DNA from: an uncultured Clostridia bacterium
GTDB taxonomy: Bacteria; Bacillota; Clostridia; Saccharofermentanales; Saccharofermentanaceae
Reading direction: 5' to 3'
Length of the DNA: 64,000 bases
NCBI GenBank assembly: GCA_947303255.1
Contig: CAMYXL010000005.1
Span: 1 to 64,000, forward strand
The notes beneath the pieces are model-generated. The model did no database searches, was not told the origin of the DNA, and saw only the letters and a list, made by a program, of their open reading frames with translations. How positions within the stretch are numbered: position 1 is the first letter of the stretch; each line of letters opens with the position of its first letter. This document shows positions 32,647-41,716 of the stretch, one piece after another. The translations under genes and the position numbers were made by a program.

Positions 32647-33321
32647 GTGAAAGACTTAAGACTTAACGATCTTCGCGAATATGATGCTCTCATCTTTGAT
32701 CTGGACGGAACCATTCTCGATTCAATGGAAGTCTGGAACGAAGTGGATGAGATATTCCTCGGAAAGCGCGGATTCAAGGTAGACAAAGAGTATACGGATA
32801 CGGTCAAGAGCTGCTCCATGACACAATCTGCGGAGTATACCGTTAAGAGGTACAACCTTAAGGAAACTCCTGAAGAAGTCATCGCCGAATGGGAAGCGAC
32901 CGTTGAGGAAGAATACAGATCCAACATCAAACTTAAAAAAGGTGCGTTGGAGTTTTTGAAGGCGGCCAAGGACATGGGACTTAAGATCGCGTGTGCGACC
33001 GCACTTAACCGCAAGAATGCGGTCAACAGTTTGAGCAATAATGAAGTGCTGAGCTTTTTCGAGAATGTGACGACTCTTGAAGATCTCGGACACGAAGTAA
33101 ATAAGAATGATCCGTCGATATTTTTGCATGTTTCAGAAAAGTTATCTGTCGATCCTTCGAGGTGTCTTGTTTTCGAGGATGTGCTGGGGGCGATAGAGGG
33201 AGCCCAAAAAGGCGGATTCAATACAGTCATGGTTTATGACAGACTAAGTGCGGCAGACTACGAAAAAGGCGTAAATAAGGCGGATTTTCACATTTTCGAC
33301 TGGACTTCGGTCCAATGTTAA
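32647..33321 (+). CDS. HAD-superfamily phosphatase
   Basis: The 224-aa protein has HAD motif I FDLDGTILDSM, motif II in CATALNRKN, motif III K near NDPS and motif IV VFEDVLGAIEGA. The cap type is that of the phosphoglycolate phosphatase/beta-phosphoglucomutase group. The start is GTG at 32647, six nt after TTTGGAG; an in-frame TTG at 32635 overlaps that site and is less likely. TATAAT lies at 32600-32605. Substrate unknown. Confidence 0.88.
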   Translation: MKDLRLNDLREYDALIFDLDGTILDSMEVWNEVDEIFLGKRGFKVDKEYTDTVKSCSMTQSAEYTVKRYNLKETPEEVIAEWEATVEEEYRSNIKLKKGALEFLKAAKDMGLKIACATALNRKNAVNSLSNNEVLSFFENVTTLEDLGHEVNKNDPSIFLHVSEKLSVDPSRCLVFEDVLGAIEGAQKGGFNTVMVYDRLSAADYEKGVNKADFHIFDWTSVQC

Positions 33322-33404
33322 CAGTTATGTAACCGTATAGTTTACAAATAGACAAACACGCCTGTAATAATGTATTATGACTGATAGTTAATTACGAGGT
33401 TGTT

Positions 33405-35276
33405 ATGGGTCTAAGAGAAGGTAATGAATTTACAGATGATATTCGCGTAATATTCTGTTCCCTTATAGGATACGCGGTATTTTTCAGCGTGGCTGTATCA
33501 TTGCAGCTGGGCTTTAGTAACCCATACCCGAGATTGTCACTTGCAGTTATCCAGATCGTTTGCGCGGTGCTGATCAATATGCTCTTCGGAAGATTCGGAT
33601 TCGGTCTTTCAACTGTAATGAGCGTTCTTCAGATGAGTATCATGATATTCGATTTTACGAGGACTCAGGACAGGACTACTCTTTCCATCATCTTTATCGC
33701 TGTGGCATCCATTATCATCACATTGGGACTTCAGTTCTTCATGGGTAAGGTCTACTCCAGGATGTTCAGAGTCAAGAAACTCTATAACCAGGCGAGAAAC
33801 CAGCTGTTTACCGCGACTGAGAATAATAACAGAGAAGAGAAGAAAGAAGTTCTCAACATCGACAGAAATATCGTAAAGCATGACAAGAACGGAATCTCCA
33901 ATCTGGATCCGCTGACGGCTCTTCCGAACCGCTATAAGGTGCTGGAAGAAGTCGAGAACTGGATCGACGATAAGATCAGCCTCATGCAGTCAGGCGGAGG
34001 CATCAATAAATCCCTCGATGAGAACATCACTGTTATCTATCTGAACATCGAGAACTATAACGACATTCTCTATAGGCTCGGACATCATCCGACCGACCTT
34101 TTCATACAGAACCTGGCTCATAAGCTCCGCGAAGAAGCTCATCCGCATGACCTTCTCGGACGTGTTGCCGCAGGTGAGTTCGTTATCGCAGCCAAGAGGT
34201 CTCTGTCCAGAGACGCACTCATGAGTTACGTAAGTGCTCTCACTTCCACCATCAAGAGAAGCTTCGCTTACGGAGGAGAGAAGATCTCCGTCCGCGTATG
34301 CGCAGGTTGTTCCACATTCCCGCAGGATGCGAGATTTTCAGGTGACCTTCTCGGATGTGCAGAGTACGCTCTCGTAAGCGGTGCGAGACTATCCGAAGAC
34401 AAGGATTCCGTGGCTCTCTATAGTGAGATCGACAATCCGCGTTTCCAGGTTCACGGCGCTTCGCTCTCCAAGGATATCATCGTTAAGATGGAGCAGCTCA
34501 TCCCGCAGGCCATCAAGAACGAGGAAGTGTATGTGGTATATCAGCCGCAGTACAACATCGAAGGAACCCTTAAGGGATTTGAAGCATTCCTTCGCTGGAA
34601 GAATCCTGAGCTCGGCACACATAGTGCCCTCGACTTCATGCAGGTAGCTGAAAAGACCGGTACCATCTATGATCTCGGACACTTCAGCGTCCGCTGCGCG
34701 ATCGAGACTCTGGCTAAGATCAATGCGATAGATTCGAACCTTAAGATGACGGTCAACATCTCTTCGAGCGAACTTAAGAACGGTGACATTCCGGGACTTC
34801 TGGCTGACCTCATCGGCAAGTACAGGATCAATCCTTCGAACCTTATCGTTGATATTCCTGAGGAGTGTCTCACGACTTCCTTCGACATGGTAAGACCTGC
34901 GATAAATTACATCGCATCACTGGGTGTTTACATGACACTCGATAACTTCGGAAGAGGTTATTCATCGCTCAACAACATCCCGCTCCTGCCTGTTAAAGGC
35001 ATCAAGCTGGACAGCAACTTCACGAGAAATGTGGGATTCGGTGATGAGCAGATGGGAATCCTGACAGCTTCCATAATCGACCAGATGCATGAGATAGACG
35101 TCTATGTATGTGCAACGGGCGTAGGCTCCAGAGAGCTGTTCCATAAGCTCCGCGATTACTGCTGTGACTTCTACCAGGGCGGATTCTTAAGTAAGCCTGT
35201 CCCTGCTTCGGAGATCGACGACATTATCAAAACTGCCAAAGTTCCTTCGCGAGTCTGGACACAGGAAGCCCCATAA
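33405..35276 (+). CDS. Membrane GGDEF-EAL protein with degenerate catalytic motifs
   Basis: The 623-aa protein has about four membrane helices (residues 12-125), a GGDEF domain and an EAL domain. The GGDEF signature reads AAGEF. In the EAL domain the signature is EAF, DDFG is LDNFG and the EGVE loop is TGVG; an Asn, a Glu, a Lys and the QGG-LSKP end remain. Diguanylate cyclase activity looks lost and phosphodiesterase activity is doubtful, so a c-di-GMP receptor or protein-partner role is more likely (inference). The gene end overlaps the convergent maf by 50 bp. Confidence 0.9.
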   Translation: MGLREGNEFTDDIRVIFCSLIGYAVFFSVAVSLQLGFSNPYPRLSLAVIQIVCAVLINMLFGRFGFGLSTVMSVLQMSIMIFDFTRTQDRTTLSIIFIAVASIIITLGLQFFMGKVYSRMFRVKKLYNQARNQLFTATENNNREEKKEVLNIDRNIVKHDKNGISNLDPLTALPNRYKVLEEVENWIDDKISLMQSGGGINKSLDENITVIYLNIENYNDILYRLGHHPTDLFIQNLAHKLREEAHPHDLLGRVAAGEFVIAAKRSLSRDALMSYVSALTSTIKRSFAYGGEKISVRVCAGCSTFPQDARFSGDLLGCAEYALVSGARLSEDKDSVALYSEIDNPRFQVHGASLSKDIIVKMEQLIPQAIKNEEVYVVYQPQYNIEGTLKGFEAFLRWKNPELGTHSALDFMQVAEKTGTIYDLGHFSVRCAIETLAKINAIDSNLKMTVNISSSELKNGDIPGLLADLIGKYRINPSNLIVDIPEECLTTSFDMVRPAINYIASLGVYMTLDNFGRGYSSLNNIPLLPVKGIKLDSNFTRNVGFGDEQMGILTASIIDQMHEIDVYVCATGVGSRELFHKLRDYCCDFYQGGFLSKPVPASEIDDIIKTAKVPSRVWTQEAP

Positions 35277-35829
35277 CGTTATAGAAATCTCCGTCGAGTT
35301 TCTTAATGAGCATTGAACCTTTACCCTGGATACCGTACGCACCTGCTTTGTCGTACGGTTCTTTTGTGTCCGCATATTCCTCGATCTTCATCTTCTGATA
35401 TTCGTCCATATCGTTGAAGATAACCCGGCTCTCGTCATAAAAGCAGACGGTCTTATCCTTCGACACCAGGCTCACGCCGGTGATCACATAGTGCGGCGCA
35501 CCCGTAAGTTTTGTGAGCATCCTTACGCAGTCTTCCCTGTCTGTTGGTTTTCCCAGGATCTCGTCCTTCGTGACCACACATGTGTCCGCGCCTATTACTA
35601 TTACATTTTCTTTATCTTCAAGGCTCTCGAAAACGGCCTCCGCCTTTGTTTTTCCGAGGAGTACTGTCATCTCTTTTCCTGCTTCGACCATGTCATCATG
35701 CTTCTTCAGAACTTCCTCTTCGATGGAGCGCTCGTCGATGTCAGCTGTTATGACCGAGAAATCTTTTTCGATAAGAGAAAGGAGTTCTTTCCTTCTCGGG
35801 GACTGACTCGCGAGTATTATTCTGTGCAT
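35227..35829 (-). CDS. maf: Maf-family nucleotide pyrophosphatase
   Basis: The 200-aa protein starts MHRIILASQSPRRKELL, the classic Maf/YhdE signature. It has VIGADTCVV and a GKPTDREDC motif and the usual family length. Maf proteins hydrolyse non-canonical or modified nucleoside triphosphates and affect septum formation. AAGGAG is just upstream, merging with a TTTTCGAAAA palindrome. It converges on the GGDEF-EAL gene. Confidence 0.93.
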   Translation of the reverse strand: MHRIILASQSPRRKELLSLIEKDFSVITADIDERSIEEEVLKKHDDMVEAGKEMTVLLGKTKAEAVFESLEDKENVIVIGADTCVVTKDEILGKPTDREDCVRMLTKLTGAPHYVITGVSLVSKDKTVCFYDESRVIFNDMDEYQKMKIEEYADTKEPYDKAGAYGIQGKGSMLIKKLDGDFYNVMGLPVSRLAKELWQF

Positions 35830-35842
35830 ATTACTAAACTCC

Positions 35843-35852
35843 TTTTCGAAAA
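35843..35852. repeat. TTTTCGAAAA palindrome
   Basis: Perfect copy in the divergent maf/larA promoter region, adjacent to the maf ribosome site and 9 bp before a TATAAT (35861-35866) of the larA-like gene. Confidence 0.6.
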
Positions 35853-35908
35853 AGACGTGCTATAATCAAAGCCGTTAAGATTATAGCAGATTCCCTCGGA
35901 GGTTAAAG

Positions 35909-37156
35909 ATGGACGTACTTTTCGGCTATGCTAAGGAAAAGATCAATGTAAATATCCCTGATGAAAACTATATGGCAACTCTCGTGCCAAACCACGTAGA
36001 GCTGGATCTCACAGGCGAAGAAGAGGTCGTAAGATCTCTTAAGGCTCCTATCGGAACGCCGCGCCTTAAGGATATGGTAAAGCCCGGCCAGAAGATCGCG
36101 ATCATCACTTCCGACATCACACGCCCGATGCCGAGCTACAAGGTCATCCCGCACGTTCTTGACGAGCTTCACGAAGCAGGCGTTAAGGACGAGGACGTAA
36201 CTGTTGTCTTCGCTCTCGGCAGCCACGGCGGACATACAGAAGAGCGCATGCGCCACATGGTCGGAGACAAGGTCTTCGAGACAGTTAAGTGCATTGACTC
36301 CGACATGAACGACACAAAGCATCTTGGTACCACATCACACGGTACACCTGTCGATATCTTCACTCCTGTTGCAGAGGCTGACTTTAAGATCTGCATGGGT
36401 AACATCGAGTATCACTACTTCGCAGGATATTCAGGCGGCGCTAAGGCTATCATGCCGGGCGTATCTACACGTAACGCCATCCAGAACAACCACAGCGCCA
36501 TGGTAAGACCTGAGGCTTGTGCAGGCCGTCTCGAAGGAAACCCTGTACGTGAGGACATCGAGGAATCAGGTAAGATCCTCGGCATCGACTTCATCGTTAA
36601 CGTTGTTCTCAACGAGAAAAAAGAGATTATCAAATGCTTCTCCGGTGACTCCGTTAAGGCTCACCGCGAAGGCTGCAGATTCCTGGATTCTTTCTACGCT
36701 ATCCCTCTTAAGGAGAAAGCGGATATCGTCCTCGTAAGCGCAGGAGGATTTCCTAAGGACATCAACATGTATCAGGCTCAGAAAGCCCTCGATAACGCAA
36801 AGCACGCCGTAAAAGACGGCGGTATCATCATCTGGGTAGCAGAGTGTTCCGAAGGTCTCGGTGAAAAGCACTTCGAAGACTGGATGACAGGCCACGAAAA
36901 AGCCTCCGATATGATCCCGCATATCAAGTGCGAATTCATCCTCGGAGGACATAAAGCTGCAGCTATCGCAATGGTTCTCGAGAGAGCCAGGATCTTCCTC
37001 GTATCAGGCCTCGAGCCTGACTTCGTAAGAAGCGTATTCCTCGAGCCGTATTCAAGCATCGACGAAGCTCTTAAGGATGCACTCAAGATCATGGGCAAGG
37101 ATGCAAAGGTCCTCGCTATGCCTTACGGCGGATCTACCCTTCCAAGGATTGGATGA
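35909..37156 (+). CDS. LarA-like nickel-pincer racemase
   Basis: The 415-aa protein is of the DUF2088/LarA family. It has SDITRPMP in the N-terminal half, ALGSHGGHTEE, and YHYFAGYSGGAKAIMPG, where the conserved His and Lys bind the pincer cofactor in LarA. No larB, larC or larE cofactor genes are in the window, so the substrate could be lactate or another 2-hydroxyacid, with the cofactor made elsewhere. CTCGGAGG precedes the ATG. The end overlaps the convergent gene by 23 bp. Confidence 0.9.
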   Translation: MDVLFGYAKEKINVNIPDENYMATLVPNHVELDLTGEEEVVRSLKAPIGTPRLKDMVKPGQKIAIITSDITRPMPSYKVIPHVLDELHEAGVKDEDVTVVFALGSHGGHTEERMRHMVGDKVFETVKCIDSDMNDTKHLGTTSHGTPVDIFTPVAEADFKICMGNIEYHYFAGYSGGAKAIMPGVSTRNAIQNNHSAMVRPEACAGRLEGNPVREDIEESGKILGIDFIVNVVLNEKKEIIKCFSGDSVKAHREGCRFLDSFYAIPLKEKADIVLVSAGGFPKDINMYQAQKALDNAKHAVKDGGIIIWVAECSEGLGEKHFEDWMTGHEKASDMIPHIKCEFILGGHKAAAIAMVLERARIFLVSGLEPDFVRSVFLEPYSSIDEALKDALKIMGKDAKVLAMPYGGSTLPRIG

Positions 37157-37781
37157 TCGATTCCAGTTCAGGTTTGTTTTCCGTTTTTATCGGCCATTTC
37201 TGAAGAAGATTCTTAACAATCTTCTGTGCATTTGGATTCGCGAAAACTGTTCCCGTAAAGCTGTCCGATTGGTTGTTCTCAAATAAGGCTATGGTAATGA
37301 ATGATTCGGAAGCGTCGCTTCTTACTTTTACCTCATAGGTTACATCTGCATAGTCGAGATGGTTATAGAATTTATCAAGTTCCATCGTTACTTTCTCATC
37401 GTCTTCCTCAAGTGTATCTATGGTGCGAAGATAAGAAGAAGCATCGAGCTTACTGACGTACGGTCCTTCCAACATCTTGTCGTACTTCCAACTGAAGAAT
37501 TCATCATTAAGAAATGCTTCAAATTCAGAATCCTTAACCGAAGAAAACCTGGAATATAGCCTATCGAAATCGTATCCGTTCGCATAATAATACTCGCCAC
37601 TTTTATTGATATAAAAACTGTAGGATAACCTGTCGTTTTTTTCACCGTCAACGACAACCGTTCTCTTGACGATCATAACGATTTCTTTTCCTCCCGGAGG
37701 AAAGTAAAATCTTGCCGCGACCACAAGTCCGACTGTGATCACCAAGATTAAAACGATTGAAATAATACTACTCTTTCTCAT
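37134..37781 (-). CDS. Membrane-anchored hypothetical protein
   Basis: The 215-aa protein starts MRKSSIISIVLILVI with one anchor helix. A soluble external domain of about 180 residues follows, with no recognised motif. The ATG at 37781 has GGAAGAGG upstream; an in-frame TTG 21 nt earlier is less supported. It converges on the larA-like gene. Function unknown. Confidence 0.75.
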   Translation of the reverse strand: MRKSSIISIVLILVITVGLVVAARFYFPPGGKEIVMIVKRTVVVDGEKNDRLSYSFYINKSGEYYYANGYDFDRLYSRFSSVKDSEFEAFLNDEFFSWKYDKMLEGPYVSKLDASSYLRTIDTLEEDDEKVTMELDKFYNHLDYADVTYEVKVRSDASESFITIALFENNQSDSFTGTVFANPNAQKIVKNLLQKWPIKTENKPELESIIQSLEG

Positions 37782-37820
37782 ATCCTCTTCCTGCTCTATC
37801 AATTTGAGGACATTTTACCA

Positions 37821-37858
37821 AAAAAAGAAGACCGCCTCAAAGAGACAGTCTTCATTAA
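37821..37858 (-). terminator. Terminator of the aquaporin gene
   Basis: GAAGAC (37827-37832) pairs with GTCTTC (37848-37853), with partial inner pairing. On the minus strand it is followed by a run of seven T. Confidence 0.75.
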
Positions 37859-37877
37859 TTACATGGATAAACTCTTA

Positions 37878-38576
37878 TTACTTAACGTCTTTCTCAAGGA
37901 ACTTATAGCAGAGAGCTGCGAGAGCTGCACCAACCAAAGGTCCTACGATGAATACCCAAACGCAAACGAGTGCATCTGAACTTCCGTTAACAATAGCGTT
38001 CATGATAGCAGGTCCGATACTTCTTGCAGGGTTAACAGATGTACCTGTAAGACCGATACCGAAGATGTGTACAAGAACAAGTGTGAGACCAATTACAAGT
38101 CCGCCGAATGATCCGTGGTTACCCTTCTTGGAAGTAACACCAAGGATAGCGAATACAAAGATAAAAGTAAGAACGATCTCAACGATAAGGCCTGCACCGT
38201 AATTTCCGTTTACGCCTGCAAGTCCGTTTGTTCCCATTCCGCCTGTCTTATCTTCAACACCGCCGAGGTTAAAGATCAAAGCGAGGATGCCGCTTCCTGC
38301 GAATGCACCAAGGATCTGAGCTACACAGTAAAGGCAGAAATCCTTAATGTCCATACCACCGGAGATAAGAACTCCGAGAGATACTGCAGGATTGATATGA
38401 CAACCTGAGATATTTCCTACTGAATAAGCCATAGCTACGATAACAAGACCGAAAGCAAGGGCTGTGAGAATGTAGCCACCACCGTTTGCCGCATCGCATC
38501 CGACGAGCATAGCAGTACCGCAACCGAGTGTGACAAGAACCAACGTACCGATAAATTCCGCAATATACTTACGCAT
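37878..38576 (-). CDS. MIP-family water/solute channel
   Basis: The 232-aa protein has six helices with two NPA boxes (SGCHINPAVSLG and GTSVNPARSIGP). The Arg after the second box belongs to the selectivity filter. Length and motifs fit an AqpZ- or GlpF-like channel, and I lean to aquaporin without certainty. The ATG at 38576 is chosen because AAAGGAGG lies upstream and a longer N-terminus would be charged and atypical. It is a single gene. Confidence 0.9.
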   Translation of the reverse strand: MRKYIAEFIGTLVLVTLGCGTAMLVGCDAANGGGYILTALAFGLVIVAMAYSVGNISGCHINPAVSLGVLISGGMDIKDFCLYCVAQILGAFAGSGILALIFNLGGVEDKTGGMGTNGLAGVNGNYGAGLIVEIVLTFIFVFAILGVTSKKGNHGSFGGLVIGLTLVLVHIFGIGLTGTSVNPARSIGPAIMNAIVNGSSDALVCVWVFIVGPLVGAALAALCYKFLEKDVK

Positions 38577-38670
38577 AGTTCTACAAACCTCCTTTTGTTT
38601 AGATAGTTTCATACTATCACACGCTATATATTTTTAATATTGCATTTTCATTAATTTGCCTTAGGGAACT

Positions 38671-39567
38671 TTATGCCCAAAGATTTTCGTTATAGCCGAT
38701 ATATAGTTCTTTTGACGGCTCGCCCTTTTCAAACGGATACCAGATAAAACCCTCTTTGTCTTTTGCATTTCCGTTAGTGACAAACTCACATGCTACTACA
38801 GGAAGATTATCTCCATTAGGCTTTATCGTGAACATTACGCAAGCCTGTGTATAGAACATGTCTTCATCTGTACTTTTTGCTGTTTCAAGATCAGCATCTG
38901 TCACGCTCGCATACCTGCAGATGGACCAAACTGTCTTGCCATAGTACGAGTCACGGAGCAGATCACCTATTCCCGTGTTATCATCTCTCTTATTCAAAAG
39001 AGCCTCTGCTCTGTTGAGCCTTAAAAATGTACTGTGATTCTGATCATACGGTGCCGTACCGTAGAACATCCTGCAGTGATTTGTCGAGACAAAGTGCCCG
39101 TTAGTCCTTTTTACGATACGCACATCTTTATTTAACGTCTCGATAAAGAGTATCTCGTGACTGTCGGCTATCATGAGTATGTCCGTCATATCATCCGAAT
39201 AACCGACATTCTTGTAAAACTCCTTAGCCATTTCCGTTGCTTCTCTTGCCGTTTTAAAATCCGTAATAATCTTTAAGTACATGTCGAAAACAGTCGGACC
39301 ATTTTCTTTCTTCTTCCATAGACCTTTTTCGTTCTTTTTGAGATACGAATCAGCCGCGACAAAACATACTCCGTATTGGTTGACACCGGCCCATGCAGGA
39401 GTTATGTCTCCCTTCTGTCTCGTAAAAGCAACATAATCTATACCGGATTTTGATGTTTGCTTCACAGGATCCAGAAAAGTAGTTTTATCAACGAGATCAC
39501 ACTGCTTAAATACGGTGTTGAACAATAAACCTTCTGCATTCCAAAATGAATTACCGATCGTGCACAT
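38671..39567 (-). CDS. Ntn-hydrolase family amidase (choloylglycine/acylase-like)
   Basis: The 298-aa protein begins Met-Cys-Thr, so removal of Met would expose the Cys2 nucleophile typical of cysteine-type Ntn hydrolases (bile salt hydrolase, penicillin V acylase, C45 acyltransferases). Further family-like elements are GVNQYGVCFVAADSY and FVSTNHCRMF. AAGGAGG precedes the ATG strongly. It follows a frameshift-suspect gene by 21 nt. The bond cleaved is unknown; the sequence is not clearly a bile salt hydrolase. Confidence 0.75.
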   Translation of the reverse strand: MCTIGNSFWNAEGLLFNTVFKQCDLVDKTTFLDPVKQTSKSGIDYVAFTRQKGDITPAWAGVNQYGVCFVAADSYLKKNEKGLWKKKENGPTVFDMYLKIITDFKTAREATEMAKEFYKNVGYSDDMTDILMIADSHEILFIETLNKDVRIVKRTNGHFVSTNHCRMFYGTAPYDQNHSTFLRLNRAEALLNKRDDNTGIGDLLRDSYYGKTVWSICRYASVTDADLETAKSTDEDMFYTQACVMFTIKPNGDNLPVVACEFVTNGNAKDKEGFIWYPFEKGEPSKELYIGYNENLWA

Positions 39568-39588
39568 ATCTTTTTTCCTCCTTTATGA

Positions 39589-40018
39589 TCAATTAGGATA
39601 CTCAAGCGTATATTTAGCCGCTTGTCTTATGCTGTCGCAAAACCAAGGCACTTCAAAATCAGGCGTGGATGAGTACTTTTCAAGGATCTGTTCGTCACTC
39701 ATATCTACGGCTTCATGTAAGCCCGCCTTCCTTGCTCTGAAAACAAGCCCCACTTTCTCATTTTCCGTGAAGTCCGCTTTTTGGTCTCGGATAGCATTTT
39801 CATCTCCGTAGATACAAAACAATGTCTGTACTCCCAATGTCGGATCTCTCTGTTCCAGTGTCAGATAAACACGTTTGTTGGATACAGTCATGTTATTTGA
39901 ACTGTCGAAAGATATCGAATAGCAATCCAGATCGTTATCATATATAGCAGGATTTCCCTGACCGAGCTTTAAGCTGACCTGATCAAAGAGATGTTTTTGA
40001 TCTGCTCAGAGACATCAT
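39589..40018 (-). pseudogene. Hypothetical gene with probable 5' frameshift
   Basis: An ATG at 39891 gives a 100-aa protein, but protein-like sequence continues in the same frame upstream (FDQVSLKLGQGNPAIYDND...) to a TGA at 40006-40008, with no ATG, GTG or TTG. A TATAAT (40031-40036, minus strand) and ATG codons at 40018 and 40015 sit just upstream in another frame that stops after 11 codons. Removing one CT from each of two TCTCT tracts would join them as MSEQIKNIFDQV. That reconstruction is inference; a decayed gene, sequencing error or unusual start are all possible. Confidence 0.5.
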
Positions 40019-40084
40019 GGTTATAAGATGATTATAACAAAATATTGTCCGATAACAGACATTAGCAGAAAGATTTCTTTGCAC

Positions 40085-40113
40085 AAAAAAAGCAGGACAC
40101 GCCTGCTTTTTTG
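40085..40113. terminator. Terminator with A/T-flanked hairpin
   Basis: GCAGG (40092-40096) pairs with CCTGC (40102-40106), flanked by runs of A and T, so it can work on either strand. It most probably ends the leftward hydF transcript. Confidence 0.8.
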
Positions 40114-40128
40114 CTTCGAATAAAATTG

Positions 40129-41328
40129 TCAGACAACGATATCAAGTATACCCTTCATCTTCGCAATAGCCATTCCGTAGTTGGTAACTGCAACGCCCTT
40201 TTCTTTGCAAAGCTCAACGCGGTATTTCATCTCACGCTCATTGAGCATACATCCGCCGCAATGGATAACGAGCTTATAGGAAGGAAGTTCGTCCTCATCC
40301 TTGAATTCCAATCCCGAACAATACTCGAAAACAAGATCTTTGCCCGTAAATTCCTTAAGCCACTTAGGAAGTTTAACAGTTCCGATGTCCTCGCACTGTC
40401 TGTGATGAGTACATCCTTCAGCTATAAGGATCTTATCGCCGTCATTAAGTTCGTCGATCGCGGAAGCACCTTTAAGCTGCCACTCATAATCGCCTTTATA
40501 CTTCGCCATGAGAATGGAAAAACTGGTAAGCGGGAATCTTCCGTTAACTACTTCGTTTACCTTTGCAAAAGCCTGTGAATCCGTTATCACGAGCTTAGGC
40601 TTTATTCCCTTCTCATCAAGTGTTACAGAAAGTTCAGTGTCTCTGCATGATACAGGGATCGCACCCTTATCAAGGAGTCCTCTTAGTACCTGCTGCTGAG
40701 GAAGGATCAATCTTCCTTTCGGAGCAGAAGAATCGATAGGGATAACAAGTACAACGATATCACCTTCACCGATATCAGATGGAATGATCTCACGTTCTTC
40801 CTTATCTTCAGGCATGGATGCAGCTACTCTGTTTTTAAGTTCTTCAATACCAACACCGTTGATCGCACTAACGTACAAAATATTCTTTGCAGGTATATCG
40901 ATCTTCTCGTGTTTGAAGAGTTTGAAATCAGGATATTTGTCGCTCTTGTTCATGACGAGCATGGTAGGGATATTTCTGTCACGGAGCATCTCGTAGATCT
41001 TTATGTCTTCTTCGCTGATGCCTTCTCCACAGTCGATTACGAGAATGGCAATATCAACTTTTCTGACGATCTCCATACACTTTTTTATACGAAGATTACC
41101 GAGATCTCCTTCATCATCAAGACCAGGAGTATCGATGATCGTAACAGGTCCCAGCGGAAGAAGTTCCATAGACTTATAAACGGGATCAGTAGTAGTTCCC
41201 TTTACATCTGAAACGATACTTAAGTTTTGATTGGTAAATGCATTAACAAGACTGGATTTGCCGGCGTTGCGTCTTCCGAAGAAACCTATATGAACACGCT
41301 CGCCCATAGGAGTTGAATTAAGACCCAT
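40129..41328 (-). CDS. hydF: [FeFe]-hydrogenase maturation GTPase HydF
   Basis: The 399-aa protein has an N-terminal Era-like GTPase domain (GRRNAGKSS, GTTTDPV, DTPGLDD, NKSD). A dimerisation domain follows, then a C-terminal iron-sulfur domain with CTHHRQC and HCGGC, the HydF cluster ligands. HydF is the scaffold that carries the 2Fe subcluster to the hydrogenase. The start at 41328 follows GGGGAGG; the longer frame would add a non-conserved leader. HydE is at 55650; HydG and the hydrogenase are not in the window. Confidence 0.95.
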   Translation of the reverse strand: MGLNSTPMGERVHIGFFGRRNAGKSSLVNAFTNQNLSIVSDVKGTTTDPVYKSMELLPLGPVTIIDTPGLDDEGDLGNLRIKKCMEIVRKVDIAILVIDCGEGISEEDIKIYEMLRDRNIPTMLVMNKSDKYPDFKLFKHEKIDIPAKNILYVSAINGVGIEELKNRVAASMPEDKEEREIIPSDIGEGDIVVLVIPIDSSAPKGRLILPQQQVLRGLLDKGAIPVSCRDTELSVTLDEKGIKPKLVITDSQAFAKVNEVVNGRFPLTSFSILMAKYKGDYEWQLKGASAIDELNDGDKILIAEGCTHHRQCEDIGTVKLPKWLKEFTGKDLVFEYCSGLEFKDEDELPSYKLVIHCGGCMLNEREMKYRVELCKEKGVAVTNYGMAIAKMKGILDIVV

Positions 41329-41361
41329 AATTGTTTCCTCCCCTTTTTCTCTATTATATCT

Positions 41362-41402
41362 CACAAAAAAAGAGAGGTCATCTCGCAATTGAGATGACCC
41401 CG
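41362..41402 (-). terminator. Terminator of the leftward operon ending at 41424
   Basis: GGTCATCTC (41376-41384) pairs with GAGATGACC (41391-41399). On the minus strand TCTCTTTTTTT follows. Confidence 0.88.
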
Positions 41403-41423
41403 TTGTCATTCATTTCATCTTGA

Positions 41424-41654
41424 TCAAGCCTGTGGCTCTTCAGGTGCGGCTTCTTCTTTCTTCTCTTCGTCATCGCCGTTAGCCCATTCGTCTGCTTTTT
41501 CTGCACCGACCTTGGCTGACTTGACGATCGTTTTTCCTAAGCCCTTGAATGCATTTCCAAAGCTTTTGCCTGTATGTTTAGTATCGTCACCAATGCTCTT
41601 AAATGCATCACCGATTCCCTGGCCTGTCTTCTTCCAATCTGATCCTAAACCCAT
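41424..41654 (-). CDS. Small amphipathic protein
   Basis: The 76-aa protein has a repeated pattern of Gly, Lys and Phe (IGDAFKSIGDD...FGNAFKGLGK) and an acidic Glu/Ala tail. This suggests amphipathic helices and possible membrane-surface or stress-protein behaviour. The ATG at 41654 follows GTGAGG; the frame extends upstream but lacks a site there. It is the last gene of a leftward operon, 62 bp after the phosphoesterase. Short proteins of similar composition occur in other clostridia. Function unknown. Confidence 0.75.
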   Translation of the reverse strand: MGLGSDWKKTGQGIGDAFKSIGDDTKHTGKSFGNAFKGLGKTIVKSAKVGAEKADEWANGDDEEKKEEAAPEEPQA

Positions 41655-41716
41655 TTTGTATTCCTCACTTTCTTCAAGCTTATGTAGATTATAGCACAAT
41701 TCTCTTACTGAACTTA

